Assembly (NCBI GenBank): GCA_002838945.1
Contig: PGXB01000016.1
Location: 1 to 64,000, forward strand
Direction of reading: 5' to 3'
Source: a candidate division Zixibacteria bacterium HGW-Zixibacteria-1
GTDB taxonomy: Bacteria > Zixibacteria > MSB-5A5 > GN15 > PGXB01
DNA: 64,000 nucleotides
Position 1 is the first letter of the stretch; each line of letters opens with the position of its first letter. A program made the position numbers and the translations under genes. Of this stretch, positions 16,198 to 25,721 are shown piece after piece. The notes below the pieces were generated by a model that saw only the letters and a program-made list of their open reading frames with translations, searched no databases and was not told the DNA's origin.

Positions 16198-19100
16198 GTG
16201 TACCGGACAGCTCGATTTTTCATATTCATAGTTTTATTATTTTGCGGGATGGCAGTCGCGGCCGACAAGACTCTGTACCTGGAGGAGTCGGATTCGTTTG
16301 AATTTATCCGCGGTCTTGACCGGGACACTGTTTTTATCACCGGGGCCGTTTTTCGTCAGGGTGCGGCTACCATTGTGGCCGATACCGCTATCTGGATAAA
16401 AGGTGAGAGAATCATCCTTGTCAAAGATGTATATATTGAAGACACCGTTTATAATCTGGCCGCTGACCGGGTTGTCTATGATTTGCGGCGTAACTCGGCC
16501 GATGCTATCGGCGATACGGTTGTGCTTATTTCTCATATGGATTCCATCCTGGCCAAAGGAACCAATGCTTTCTATAATCGCGACTCAAGTATTTTCAGAA
16601 TGTGGGATCGGCCGACGGTTTTTATAAATTTCCAGGACACGTCGGCAGTGACTCAGATCGATGCCGACAAGATCTCGATAGAATCCAAAAATAAGATCGG
16701 TTATGCCGACGGCAATGTCATTATCAAGCAGCAGGACTCGGAATCGAATTCGGGGCGGGCCATCATTTATGTCGATGATGAGATACTGCTTTTGCTGGAA
16801 AACCCCAAAATGATACGAGGTCAGTCGGAAATTATCGGCGACACGCTGATTCTATATGCCAAAGACTCGAAGCTTGAACGTGTGATGGTTTCCGGAAACG
16901 GCGTCGGCAATTTCAAGGAGCCGACCCAAAAAGATTCCACTGTCTTCGATATCACTAATCTGAAAGCGGCTGAGATAGATTTTCGCTTTAAGTATGGTCA
17001 GCTCGATAATATTCTGGCTTCAGGACAGGCCTATTCATTCTATAATCCGGGTTCCATTGACAGCACGGAGATCGTTAAAAATAATGTCTCGGGCGATACG
17101 CTCAGGCTGTTTATGAATAATGGTGAACTTTCGGTGGTCGAGGTGATCGGCGGCGCTGAAGGTGAGTATTTTACCGGCAAATATCAAACCAAAGACACGA
17201 TTAGATCATTTGTCGAAGATACGGTAGTATATGCTTCTGATTCCATCCGCTACTCGCTCACCGATTCGGTTATTACTCTCAACGGCGATGCTTCCGTGAA
17301 GAACAAGACGGTTGCGTTAACGGCCTATAAGATCAATTATAACACGGCGCGCGAACTGGTCACGGCGTATGATGACTCCACTGTGATTGATGATACGACT
17401 TTTGTCTATCGGCCGGTTTTGCTCAAGGATGGCAGCGAGGAAATACTCGGTTCATATCTGGAGTATTCCATGAACACCGAAAAGGGGATGATCCGGAAAT
17501 CCAGGTCGGAGTACGAACAGGCCTATTATCGGGGCGGAGAACTATTCAGGGAAGAAAAAGATGTTTACTACGTGGAGGACGGCTGTTATACCACCTGCGA
17601 CCACGAAGAGCCGCATTTTCATTTTCAATCGAAAAATATGAAGATGATTCAGGAAGATAAAATTATTGCCCGGCCGGTGGTCTTTTATGTCGAGAAGCTT
17701 CCGCTGTTCATCGTGCCGTATTATGTTTTTCCCACCAAACCGGGCCGCCATTCGGGATTTTTGCCGTTCAGTATCGGCAATTATCAGCGCGGTGACGGCT
17801 ATGTTCACAATGTCGGGTATTACTGGGCGGCCTCGGAATACTGGGATGTTCTGGGGGCGCTGGATTATACCGAAAATCTCGGGTTCAATTACAGGGGGCA
17901 ATTCAGGTATAATCTTCGCTATGTCCTGTCCGGCTCGGTGACCGGCAATTATGCCAATGAAGCGCGCTATATCGGAATAAATGAGCAGAAATCGAAACGG
18001 TGGAACCTGCGCTTCGATCATTCGCACACGTTATCGCCGACTTTCAGCATCAAGGCCGACGGGACCTTTATTTCGGATAAGAATTACTATTCGGATTATT
18101 CGACAAATCTGGATGACCGCACTAACAGGGTTATGCAAAGCAAGGCGTCTATTTCGAAAAAATTCGGGAATGCTTCGCTCTCGGCTCAGTTCACGCATGA
18201 TGATTATCTGGACCAGGAGCGGCGCGTGGACAGGCTCCCGACGGCCAGTTTCAGCCTTCCGACTATGGCGATTTTCGGCTCATCGGCCAAAGATGCCTCG
18301 GGCAAGAAAATCGACAAATGGTACAGTAAATTTACATTCGGCTATCGCGTGAACCTCAATAATTATAATGACCGGAAGACCGATACGACCGGTTTCAAAA
18401 GCCGTAAAGAATATCTCACGATGCATCATACGCCCACGATCGGCTTGCAGCAAATAAAGATCAGCTATCTCAAACTCGTTCCATCATTCAGTTATCAGGA
18501 ATCATGGTATAAAGTATTCGAGACCGATCAGAGTCTTGCGGCTGGAATCGATGCCTCGCAGGTTTACCGTCGGTATGCCTATAGTGCTTCAGTTTCCGCA
18601 TCAACCGATATGTACGGCACAATCGAGCCGAATTTATTCGGTTTGCAGGCACTCCGGCATGTCATTACGCCATCGGTGCGTTTTTCATGGGCGCCCGAAA
18701 TCACCATGAATGACGATGTCAAAAAATATACCGGGGTTGGCGCCGGTGGAGCGAAACAGAAAACCATGAGTTTCGGTCTTGATAATATTTTCCAGGCAAA
18801 GGTAAAATCCGGGGAAGAGTCGAAGAAGTACGATTTATTTTACGTTAATAGCTCGGCCAGTTATAATTTTGAAGCGGTCGGGCATAAGTGGTCCGGCCTG
18901 TCAACCTCATTCGGTTCAAGTATGCTGAAAAGTATTAACATGTTTATTTCGGCTTCGATGCTTCATGAACTCTATGAGCCGGGAACCGACAAACTTCGCT
19001 GGTGGTCGCCCTACTTGCAGAGGTTTTCCATATCCACCCGATTTAACACGGGCGGTATTTTCAGTGAGTATGCAACCGAGAGCAGATCTGATTCGACGAG

Positions 19101-19455
19101 AGCGGGCGCGGGAACCGGACGGCAAAGATGGAGCATATCAGTCAGTCATTCTTACAGTGAATCCGGGCGGGGAGCGTTGTTCAGCAAGGCGCATCAAATC
19201 AATTACAGCCTGCAACTGGCCCTGACGCCGACGACCGATGTCAGCTTCACGCAGAGCTATGATATCGCCAGGCAGAAATCGATCAATAAGAATCTCATGA
19301 TAAAGAAAAATCTGCACTGCTGGGAAGCCTCATTCAACTGGGTTCCGCAGGGCTCGAACCAGGGGTACTGGTTCAAAATAAATATTATTTCCATTCCTGA
19401 AATTAAGTACGAAAAGAGGGATTCAGGCACAATTACTCCGTTCAGTTCATCTTAA
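16198..19455 (+). CDS. lptD: LptD-like outer-membrane LPS assembly protein
   Basis: LptD forms the outer-membrane barrel that inserts lipopolysaccharide, taking it from the periplasmic LptA bridge. This 1085-residue protein has a signal peptide (cleavage after VAAA), two stretches of OstA/LptA-like repeats (about 30-260 and 270-430) rich in alternating hydrophobic residues, a Cys pair in DGCYTTCDHEEPHFHF, the conserved PLFIVPYYVFPTKPGRHSGFLPF segment, and then a long series of amphipathic strands ending in KFKINI-like barrel sequence. It is longer than E. coli LptD (about 780), as in other FCB-type bacteria. The start is GTG at 16198, two bases after the previous stop. Weak T-rich sequence follows the stop, but no convincing terminator. 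Confidence 0.88.
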   Translation: MYRTARFFIFIVLLFCGMAVAADKTLYLEESDSFEFIRGLDRDTVFITGAVFRQGAATIVADTAIWIKGERIILVKDVYIEDTVYNLAADRVVYDLRRNSADAIGDTVVLISHMDSILAKGTNAFYNRDSSIFRMWDRPTVFINFQDTSAVTQIDADKISIESKNKIGYADGNVIIKQQDSESNSGRAIIYVDDEILLLLENPKMIRGQSEIIGDTLILYAKDSKLERVMVSGNGVGNFKEPTQKDSTVFDITNLKAAEIDFRFKYGQLDNILASGQAYSFYNPGSIDSTEIVKNNVSGDTLRLFMNNGELSVVEVIGGAEGEYFTGKYQTKDTIRSFVEDTVVYASDSIRYSLTDSVITLNGDASVKNKTVALTAYKINYNTARELVTAYDDSTVIDDTTFVYRPVLLKDGSEEILGSYLEYSMNTEKGMIRKSRSEYEQAYYRGGELFREEKDVYYVEDGCYTTCDHEEPHFHFQSKNMKMIQEDKIIARPVVFYVEKLPLFIVPYYVFPTKPGRHSGFLPFSIGNYQRGDGYVHNVGYYWAASEYWDVLGALDYTENLGFNYRGQFRYNLRYVLSGSVTGNYANEARYIGINEQKSKRWNLRFDHSHTLSPTFSIKADGTFISDKNYYSDYSTNLDDRTNRVMQSKASISKKFGNASLSAQFTHDDYLDQERRVDRLPTASFSLPTMAIFGSSAKDASGKKIDKWYSKFTFGYRVNLNNYNDRKTDTTGFKSRKEYLTMHHTPTIGLQQIKISYLKLVPSFSYQESWYKVFETDQSLAAGIDASQVYRRYAYSASVSASTDMYGTIEPNLFGLQALRHVITPSVRFSWAPEITMNDDVKKYTGVGAGGAKQKTMSFGLDNIFQAKVKSGEESKKYDLFYVNSSASYNFEAVGHKWSGLSTSFGSSMLKSINMFISASMLHELYEPGTDKLRWWSPYLQRFSISTRFNTGGIFSEYATESRSDSTRAGAGTGRQRWSISVSHSYSESGRGALFSKAHQINYSLQLALTPTTDVSFTQSYDIARQKSINKNLMIKKNLHCWEASFNWVPQGSNQGYWFKINIISIPEIKYEKRDSGTITPFSSS

Positions 19456-19601
19456 GTAATAATAAAAATCGTCCAAAGCCGCTAAAAATCAGCCTTTTTT
19501 GGGGTTCCCTTCAATTTTTTATGTTGACTTCATATTTAATAATCATGTTTTTTTCATCAGAATCACATTAACCATTAACTTCATAGGATGAGGAAATTGG
19601 T

Positions 19602-19877
19602 ATGACCAAGGAAGAAATGATTGCCAAAGTCGCGACGGACGCCAAGATCAACAAACGCCAGGCGTCGGATGCCCTGAAAAGCTTCTTCGAGAATGTTACG
19701 ACCAATCTGAAAAAGGGCAAAAAAGTCAGTTTCGTCGGTTTCGGCACATTTACCACCAGCAAGAGAAAAGCTCGTGTCGGCCGTAATCCGCAGACCGGTG
19801 AAAAAATTAATATTCCGGCGGCCCGTGTTCCGCATTTCCGTGCCGGCAAAGCTTTGAAGGATGCCGTCAAAAAGTAG
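19602..19877 (+). CDS. HU/IHF-family DNA-binding protein
   Basis: This 91-residue basic protein has the whole HU fold: an N-terminal helical dimer region (MTKEEMIAKVATDAKINKRQASDAL) and a beta-arm with FVGFGTFTTSKRKARVGRNPQTG, including the conserved proline near the tip. HU compacts and bends DNA without strong sequence preference. It stands alone: 146 bases of AT-rich sequence precede it and a strong terminator follows. The ATG at 19602 is preceded by GATGAGGAAA, a modest ribosome site. Confidence 0.95.
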   Translation: MTKEEMIAKVATDAKINKRQASDALKSFFENVTTNLKKGKKVSFVGFGTFTTSKRKARVGRNPQTGEKINIPAARVPHFRAGKALKDAVKK

Positions 19878-19903
19878 TTCCGGTTTCCGGATATCTTTGA
19901 CAG

Positions 19904-19923
19904 GGCAGAGAGTGATCTCTGCC
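19904..19923 (+). terminator. Intrinsic terminator after HU gene
   Basis: GGCAGAGA (19904-19911) and TCTCTGCC (19916-19923) form a perfect eight-pair stem with a GTGA loop, followed by TTCTTTATTTT. Confidence 0.88.
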
Positions 19924-19936
19924 TTCTTTATTTTAG

Positions 19937-19965
19937 TTGACCTGAGGCGCTCATCCGATTAACTT
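19937..19965 (+). promoter_or_regulatory. Candidate promoter for the ftsK operon
   Basis: TTGACC at 19937-19942 and TAACTT at 19960-19965 are 17 bases apart, directly behind the HU terminator. The -10 hexamer is identical to the one before the TonB receptor gene. The leader to the ATG at 19992 would be about 20 bases. Confidence 0.5.
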
Positions 19966-19991
19966 AACTATCTGGTATAAAAGTTGGAAAT

Positions 19992-22316
19992 ATGGCAAAA
20001 CGCAGTAAAAAAAACGGCAATGAAGGGACGAAGAAGAAGATTCTGGGTATCCTTCTGATTCTTTTTTCGACCTTGATCCTGGTCTCTCTTTTCACGCATT
20101 CGGCCTGGGACGACCAGCGCTTCGAGGCCGAGAGTAATCCCTTTATGATTGATTACCGCAACCAGGTCGGAACAGTGGGGGCGTTGACTTCATATTTTCT
20201 TTTCTGGTTTTTCGGGTGGCTTTCCGTGTTTCTGCCTTTTATGCTGATTTTGCTTGCCCTTAAATTTCTCGATTTTAGCTGGCGGTCCAATTTTGGCCCG
20301 ATGATCTGGTTTGCCGCGTTTGTCTGCCTGCTGGTAACCATGATCGCCAATATTTATGAAATCGAAGCATCCGGGCGCACTATCGGGTATGCCGAGGGCT
20401 ACGGCGGCTACCTGTTTTTCAATTTGACTCTTTTGGCGGCCAAAATTATCGGCAAAACCGGCTCCGTGATATTATTGGGAGCATTAATTGCCGCCGCCCT
20501 GGTAGCGCTGGGCTACCGGTACCCCTGGCTGAGAATCAAATTCGGATTGCCGGTTAAATTCGATGTTGGGCGCATATTCCGAGGCATCGGAAGGACGCTT
20601 GCCGCAATCCCGGCCTTTATTATTTCCCTGTTCGAGGGGCGTGGAGAAAAAAGCGGGGAAAGGAGTCGGAAACCGCATCCTTCGCCGGAAGATTTTGATG
20701 AAATACTTCAGGAATCGCTGGAGCGGAATGAGGATGGTTTAAGTTTGTATGAAGGCGACAATGAAAGTGAATCTGACGACAAAGACGGGAAGAGAGAAAA
20801 GAAGAAAAGCGATAAGAAAAGCGAGCGGAAAGCGGTATCGACCGTGGCGGTAGGCCGCGAGACCAAAGATTTTATCTTCCCCGGCCTGGATTTGCTGAAT
20901 GATAATCCCGACAATGGGCCGACTGTCAGCCCGGAAGAACTATCATTTACGGCCAAGGCGCTGAAAGATACGCTTGAGACCTTCGGAGTGACCATTGACG
21001 GCCAGATAGAAAAATATCCCGGGCCGGTCATTACCCGGTATCAGTTCAAACCGGCCGCCGGAGTTAAGGTGCATCAGATTACCAATTTATCCGATGACCT
21101 GGCGCTGGCCCTGCAGGCCAAGCGGATTCGCATTATCGCCCCGATTCCGGGCAAGGCGGCTATCGGAGTCGAGATTCCAAATCGTAAGGCCAGAATGGTA
21201 TTTCTGAAAGATATTATCAATTCGGAAGTGTATGCCGACACGCGTAATTACCTTCCGCTGGCGCTGGGAAAGACTATATCGGGAAAACCGTACGTGACCG
21301 ATCTGGCCAAAATGCCGCACCTGCTTATTGCCGGAGCCACCGGATCGGGGAAATCGGTATGTATCAACGCACTTATTACATCACTTATTTTCCGGCTTCA
21401 TCCACGGGAACTGAAATTTATTTTCATTGATCCCAAGATGCTGGAGTTATCGGTTTATGCCGGAATACCGCATCTGGGCCGGCCGGTGGTGACCAATCCC
21501 AAACGGGCCGAAAAAGTACTCTCCGACGCGGTCGGGGAGATGGAAAGCCGGTATAAAAAGCTGGCGGGCGAAGCGGTCAGGAATATTCATGACTATAATG
21601 CCAAGCAGAAAAACATCGATGATAAAATGCCATACATTGTCATCATCGTGGATGAACTGGCTGACATGATGATGGCGGCCGCTTCTTCAAGAATTGAAAT
21701 GCTGATAACAAGACTGGCGCAGATGGCCCGCGCCGTTGGAATACATTTAATTCTGGCCACGCAACGGCCCTCGGTCGATGTTATCACCGGTCTGATAAAG
21801 GCCAACTTTTCGGCCCGTATCGGATTTCAGGTGGCCAGCAAGGTCGATTCCCGCACTATCCTGGATGCCAATGGAGCCGAAAAACTTCTTGGCAATGGCG
21901 ATATGCTTTTCTTGCAGACCGGTCAGCCGGAGCCGATACGGCTGCATGGGGCCTATTTATCAGGTGATGAAACCCAGAACATTGTCAAATTCATAACCGA
22001 TCAATTCCCCAAAATGGAAAAGGTCGAGGTGGCGGTCGAAGAAGAAGAGAGCGAAGAAGCGGACGATGTCGATCTTGATGATCCACTCTTTATCGAAGCG
22101 GCGCAGACGGTTGTCAGGCATAAACAAGGGTCGGTATCGCTTTTGCAGAGAAAGCTGGGCATCGGTTACCAGCGGGCGGCCCGGCTGATCGACAAACTCG
22201 AAGCGGCCGGTATTGTCTCGGCTTATGACGGCAGCAAGGCCCGGGAAGTGCTTGTGGACAGCTCCCATATCGAAAAATTGCAGTCATCCCGGTCGCTATC
22301 TGACCTGAACTCTTAA
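19992..22316 (+). CDS. ftsK: DNA translocase FtsK/SpoIIIE
   Basis: FtsK pumps chromosomal DNA through the closing septum and helps resolve dimers. The 774-residue protein has four to five N-terminal membrane helices (about 15-175), a charged acidic-basic linker (about 215-290) much shorter than in E. coli, the FtsK alpha and beta motor domains with Walker A GATGSGKS (448-455) and Walker B ending in D554 (IIVDELADMMM), and a C-terminal winged-helix gamma domain (QRKLGIGYQRAARLIDKLE). It appears to lead a long transcript continuing through bamD, polA and beyond. Confidence 0.96.
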   Translation: MAKRSKKNGNEGTKKKILGILLILFSTLILVSLFTHSAWDDQRFEAESNPFMIDYRNQVGTVGALTSYFLFWFFGWLSVFLPFMLILLALKFLDFSWRSNFGPMIWFAAFVCLLVTMIANIYEIEASGRTIGYAEGYGGYLFFNLTLLAAKIIGKTGSVILLGALIAAALVALGYRYPWLRIKFGLPVKFDVGRIFRGIGRTLAAIPAFIISLFEGRGEKSGERSRKPHPSPEDFDEILQESLERNEDGLSLYEGDNESESDDKDGKREKKKSDKKSERKAVSTVAVGRETKDFIFPGLDLLNDNPDNGPTVSPEELSFTAKALKDTLETFGVTIDGQIEKYPGPVITRYQFKPAAGVKVHQITNLSDDLALALQAKRIRIIAPIPGKAAIGVEIPNRKARMVFLKDIINSEVYADTRNYLPLALGKTISGKPYVTDLAKMPHLLIAGATGSGKSVCINALITSLIFRLHPRELKFIFIDPKMLELSVYAGIPHLGRPVVTNPKRAEKVLSDAVGEMESRYKKLAGEAVRNIHDYNAKQKNIDDKMPYIVIIVDELADMMMAAASSRIEMLITRLAQMARAVGIHLILATQRPSVDVITGLIKANFSARIGFQVASKVDSRTILDANGAEKLLGNGDMLFLQTGQPEPIRLHGAYLSGDETQNIVKFITDQFPKMEKVEVAVEEEESEEADDVDLDDPLFIEAAQTVVRHKQGSVSLLQRKLGIGYQRAARLIDKLEAAGIVSAYDGSKAREVLVDSSHIEKLQSSRSLSDLNS

Positions 22317-22339
22317 ACTTTAACTTCGTATAAAGATTA

Positions 22340-22954
22340 ATGAAATTGAATAATATAAAAGCATTATCGATTTATATCCTGATCCTGTTGGCGGTTGGAA
22401 TAAGCGCCACTGGCAGTAGTCTTGACTCGGTTATTTCCAAATACTCAGAAGCAAAAATGCTCACATTCGATGTCAGGATTATCGTGTTTTCGGACATTTT
22501 TGAGGATACCGATACGACCGAAGGGAATATCGTAATCGCGGATGACGGCCGTTATGCGGCCGACATCGGCGACGATCTTTATGTTTTCGACGGTCGCTGT
22601 ATCTGGGAATATTCGTCTGAAAATAATCAGGCCACCCGGGACTGCCTTAAACCGGGCGAAATGTTTGAAAATGAGCTTTTCTTTATAAAGAACCTCGAGA
22701 AATATTACAAAACGGTCAGCGAAGAAAAAGACACGTTGTTTTTAATGGTCAGAAAAGACACTCTCCACAGCCAGTTGCCCGATTCGCTTTATCTGACCCT
22801 GAACAAATCCCGCCTGACCACTCTTAAATATTATGATTTGAACCATGATCAGAATCAGGTTCATATTTTATCCGACAGCATTTTCAAGGCTGTGGAACCC
22901 TCGGCCTTCGATATCAACTTGCCCGACACTGTCGAAGTCATCACGCTTCCCTGA
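22340..22954 (+). CDS. LolA-like periplasmic lipoprotein carrier
   Basis: The 204-residue protein has an N-terminal signal sequence (LSIYILILLAVGISATGSS) and a beta-rich body in which MLTFDVRIIVFSDIF, GNIVIADDGRYAADIGDD and YVFDGRCIWEYSSENNQ follow the LolA pattern of successive strands and a conserved tryptophan loop. LolA shuttles lipoproteins from the LolCDE complex across the periplasm to the outer membrane. It lies 23 bases after ftsK, and the pairing of ftsK and lolA is also seen in proteobacteria. Identity with true LolA is not certain because the family is divergent. Confidence 0.75.
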   Translation: MKLNNIKALSIYILILLAVGISATGSSLDSVISKYSEAKMLTFDVRIIVFSDIFEDTDTTEGNIVIADDGRYAADIGDDLYVFDGRCIWEYSSENNQATRDCLKPGEMFENELFFIKNLEKYYKTVSEEKDTLFLMVRKDTLHSQLPDSLYLTLNKSRLTTLKYYDLNHDQNQVHILSDSIFKAVEPSAFDINLPDTVEVITLP

Positions 22955-22963
22955 AAAATCCTG

Positions 22964-24295
22964 ATGAAATTCTATATAAAAAAGCTGGGTTGTCCCAAGA
23001 ACGATGTCGACGGCGACTATATCGCCGGTATGCTTATATCAAGAGGATTGCAGCCGACGAATAATGATCTGGAAGCAGATATCGTTATTGTCAACACTTG
23101 CGGTTTTATTCTTCCGGCCAAAGAAGAGTCAATCAATGAAATCCTTAATTATGAACAGCAAAAAGAGCGTGGGCAGATCAAGAAATTATATGTTACCGGC
23201 TGTCTGCCACAGAGATATGGTGATGAGCTAACAGCCGACATGCCTCTCATCGACGGTTTTTTCGGGCTGGGTAAAATCGAAGCGCTGGCTGATGCAATCA
23301 TCGGCAATAATGCCGGCGGTCCCATTTTGGTCAGGGATAAGGCTTCGGAACTGACTTATCTGTCCGGCGGATTACGTCATGTGGATACCGCCAGACCTTA
23401 TGATTATGTAAAAATCGCCGATGGCTGCGACCGCTATTGCTCATATTGTGCTATTCCGCTGATACGCGGTCGGTATCGAAGTCGGCCCATGAGCGAAATT
23501 ATCGACGAGACGCAGATGCTTGCCTCCAAAGGTAAAAAGGAAATAATCCTGGTATCACAGGAGGGAACCGGTTACGGGCGGGATTTTGACAAGGGCCCCG
23601 ACATTCCGGCACTCCTGAGGAAGCTTGAGGAGGTGGAGGGGATCGAGTGGATTCGCCTGATGTATCTTCATCCCGAGGCGGTCACCGAAGAGCTGATTGA
23701 TTTTATGACATTTTCCGGGAAGGTTCTAGGCTATTTCGATATTCCATTGCAGCACATTAACGATAGAATTCTTTCATCTATGAATCGGCGGACAAATCGC
23801 TCCGAAATAGAGAATACTTTATATAAAATCAGAGATAAATCGGCGGATAATATTATTCGGACAACGTTCATTACCGGTTTTCCTGAAGAGACAGAGAAAG
23901 AATTTGGCGAATTAAAGCGGTTTATCGAGGAGTTTAAATTTGACCGGCTGGGGGTATTCAAGTATTCTTCCGAAGAGGGCACGCGGGCGGCGGGGATGAA
24001 AAATCAAATTTCCGATGCCGTGGCCGAAGCGCGCCAAGATGTCTTAATGAGTGTCCAGCAGGAGATTGCGTTTGACAAAAATATTGCCTTGATTGACAAA
24101 ATTCAACAAGTTATAATTGATGAAGTTAAACCGGATGCTCAGGCTGTTGGTCGGACAAAGGGCGACTGCCCCGAAATCGACCAGCAGGTGTATATAGACG
24201 GCGAGAATCTTACGGTGGGCGACATTTTAGAGGCCCGGGTGGTTATGGCCGAGGGGTATGATTTAATCGCCAAAGCGGAGGTATCAGGAAAATGA
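22964..24295 (+). CDS. rimO: Ribosomal protein S12 methylthiotransferase
   Basis: RimO adds a methylthio group to an aspartate of ribosomal protein S12. The 443-residue protein has the N-terminal UPF0004 domain with cluster cysteines in LGCPKND, VNTCGF and VTGCLPQ, the radical SAM cluster CDRYCSYC (C155, C159, C162), and a C-terminal TRAM domain. The start KKLGCPKNDVD matches RimO rather than MiaB (MiaB has TFGCQMN). It begins nine bases after the lolA-like stop, and its stop overlaps the next start (ATGA). Confidence 0.95.
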   Translation: MKFYIKKLGCPKNDVDGDYIAGMLISRGLQPTNNDLEADIVIVNTCGFILPAKEESINEILNYEQQKERGQIKKLYVTGCLPQRYGDELTADMPLIDGFFGLGKIEALADAIIGNNAGGPILVRDKASELTYLSGGLRHVDTARPYDYVKIADGCDRYCSYCAIPLIRGRYRSRPMSEIIDETQMLASKGKKEIILVSQEGTGYGRDFDKGPDIPALLRKLEEVEGIEWIRLMYLHPEAVTEELIDFMTFSGKVLGYFDIPLQHINDRILSSMNRRTNRSEIENTLYKIRDKSADNIIRTTFITGFPEETEKEFGELKRFIEEFKFDRLGVFKYSSEEGTRAAGMKNQISDAVAEARQDVLMSVQQEIAFDKNIALIDKIQQVIIDEVKPDAQAVGRTKGDCPEIDQQVYIDGENLTVGDILEARVVMAEGYDLIAKAEVSGK

Positions 24296-24936
24296 TCCAG
24301 TCAAATCGTTTGGGACTGTTTTTGTCGAAGCCGGTGGCAATTTTCTTTGTTCTGATATATCTCTCGCAATCGGTCCTTATAATTTATCTGGTCCGGGAAA
24401 AATTCGATCTCGAAAAGCAAATTGATTTTCAGCGCAAGCGGATATCGGAACTCGAAGAAAAGCTGCAGATATTGCAGGTGATTGAGGATTTTCAGATCGG
24501 TTTCAGCGATGAAGAGGAGCAGCAGTTGACGGAAGTTATTTATTCGGAGTGCAAGAAATATGATTATGATCCGTTATTCCTGCTGGCGCTGATTTTCACC
24601 GAATCATCATTCAAGCGCGGCCAGGTATCATCGGCCGGAGCGGAGGGGCTGATGCAAATCAGGCCGTTCGTCGGCCGGTCGCTGGCTGATAAGATGGGTG
24701 TCGACTGGAAGGATTCCACGACGCTTTTTCAACCGGAGTTGAATATCAAAATGGGATCGTTGCACCTGTTCGAGATGATTCTTAAATTCAAAGATGTCCG
24801 CAAGGCGGTCATTTCATATAATCTGGGCGAATCCGCCCTCAGGGACCGGGTTCGTTTGAACAAGCCGCTTCCCAAGTCATACCTCAATAAAGTTATGGAT
24901 AATTATAAAACGTTTAAGGAGAAATATCAGATCTGA
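24292..24936 (+). CDS. Membrane-anchored lytic transglycosylase (SLT domain)
   Basis: These enzymes cleave the MurNAc-GlcNAc bond of peptidoglycan, leaving anhydro ends. The 214-residue protein has one N-terminal membrane helix (PVAIFFVLIYLSQSVLIIYLV), a short coiled coil (about 40-65) and an SLT domain with catalytic E104 in FTESSF, followed by SAGAEGLMQI and the AYNxG-like SYNLGE. It is probably anchored in the inner membrane with its domain in the periplasm. Start and stop overlap both neighbours (ATGA and TGATG), linking it to rimO and bamD. Confidence 0.9.
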   Translation: MIQSNRLGLFLSKPVAIFFVLIYLSQSVLIIYLVREKFDLEKQIDFQRKRISELEEKLQILQVIEDFQIGFSDEEEQQLTEVIYSECKKYDYDPLFLLALIFTESSFKRGQVSSAGAEGLMQIRPFVGRSLADKMGVDWKDSTTLFQPELNIKMGSLHLFEMILKFKDVRKAVISYNLGESALRDRVRLNKPLPKSYLNKVMDNYKTFKEKYQI

Positions 24937-25721
24937 TGAGTAAAGTATTGGTTTCCATCGCGATTTCCTTAATGATCATCTGGGTCGCCGGTTGCGGCGC
25001 GCCGGGGATTAAGCTTGAATCAAATGCCCAGGATCAATTTGCGCTTGCCAAAGCGGAGTTTGACAAAAACCACTGGTTGAAGGCAATCGAAGGTTTCCAG
25101 AAAGTGATTTTCAATTTTCCCGGGGCGGATATTGTCGATACGGCGCAGTTTTATCTGTCCATGTCATATTATAATAATAAGGACTATGAGCTGGGAGCAG
25201 TGGAGTTCCGCCGGTTGATGACTAATTACCCGCAGTCCGCCTTTTATGCGGAGTCGCAGTACATGACCGGTGTCTGTTATTTGAAAAACACGCCGGGCCA
25301 TTATTCGCTCGACCAGGAAGATTTGAAAAAGGCGATTCAGCAGCTTCAGGATTTCATAATTGATAATCCCGATTCGCCTCTGGTAGAGCAGGCACAGCAG
25401 GCAATAACCGAAGGTATGACCAAACTGGCGCACAAAGAATATGATAACGGGATGCTTTATTTCAAATTGTATCAATATAAATCCGCGGCAATATATTTTC
25501 AGTACGTGATTGATACTTATACTGGAACTTCATATGCCGCCGCATCACTTTATCGGCTGGCCGAGATCAGCTTCAAAAAATCGGAATATGCCGAGGCGCT
25601 GTCGAAATTCAATAGTTTTATCACCGTTTATCCCGAGAATGAACTGGTCCCTAAGGCGGAAGAGTATATCGAGCAGATTCACCGCCTGCTGGAGACGGCA
25701 GATGTTTCGGACAAATCTTGA
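24936..25721 (+). CDS. bamD: Outer-membrane assembly lipoprotein BamD
   Basis: BamD is the essential lipoprotein of the BAM complex that folds outer-membrane barrels. The 261-residue protein has a lipoprotein signal with lipobox VAGC (C20) and about five TPR-like repeats, including AKAEFDKNHWLKAIEGFQKV and YYNNKDYELGAVEFRRLM. Length and repeat layout match BamD/YfiO. The start shares a base with the preceding stop, and nadD begins 20 bases before its end. Confidence 0.92.
   Translation: MSKVLVSIAISLMIIWVAGCGAPGIKLESNAQDQFALAKAEFDKNHWLKAIEGFQKVIFNFPGADIVDTAQFYLSMSYYNNKDYELGAVEFRRLMTNYPQSAFYAESQYMTGVCYLKNTPGHYSLDQEDLKKAIQQLQDFIIDNPDSPLVEQAQQAITEGMTKLAHKEYDNGMLYFKLYQYKSAAIYFQYVIDTYTGTSYAAASLYRLAEISFKKSEYAEALSKFNSFITVYPENELVPKAEEYIEQIHRLLETADVSDKS

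Noticed and set aside
25510-25701. N-terminal extension of nadD
   Set aside because: The 64 codons overlap bamD in another frame and do not resemble NadD; the signature begins after 25702.
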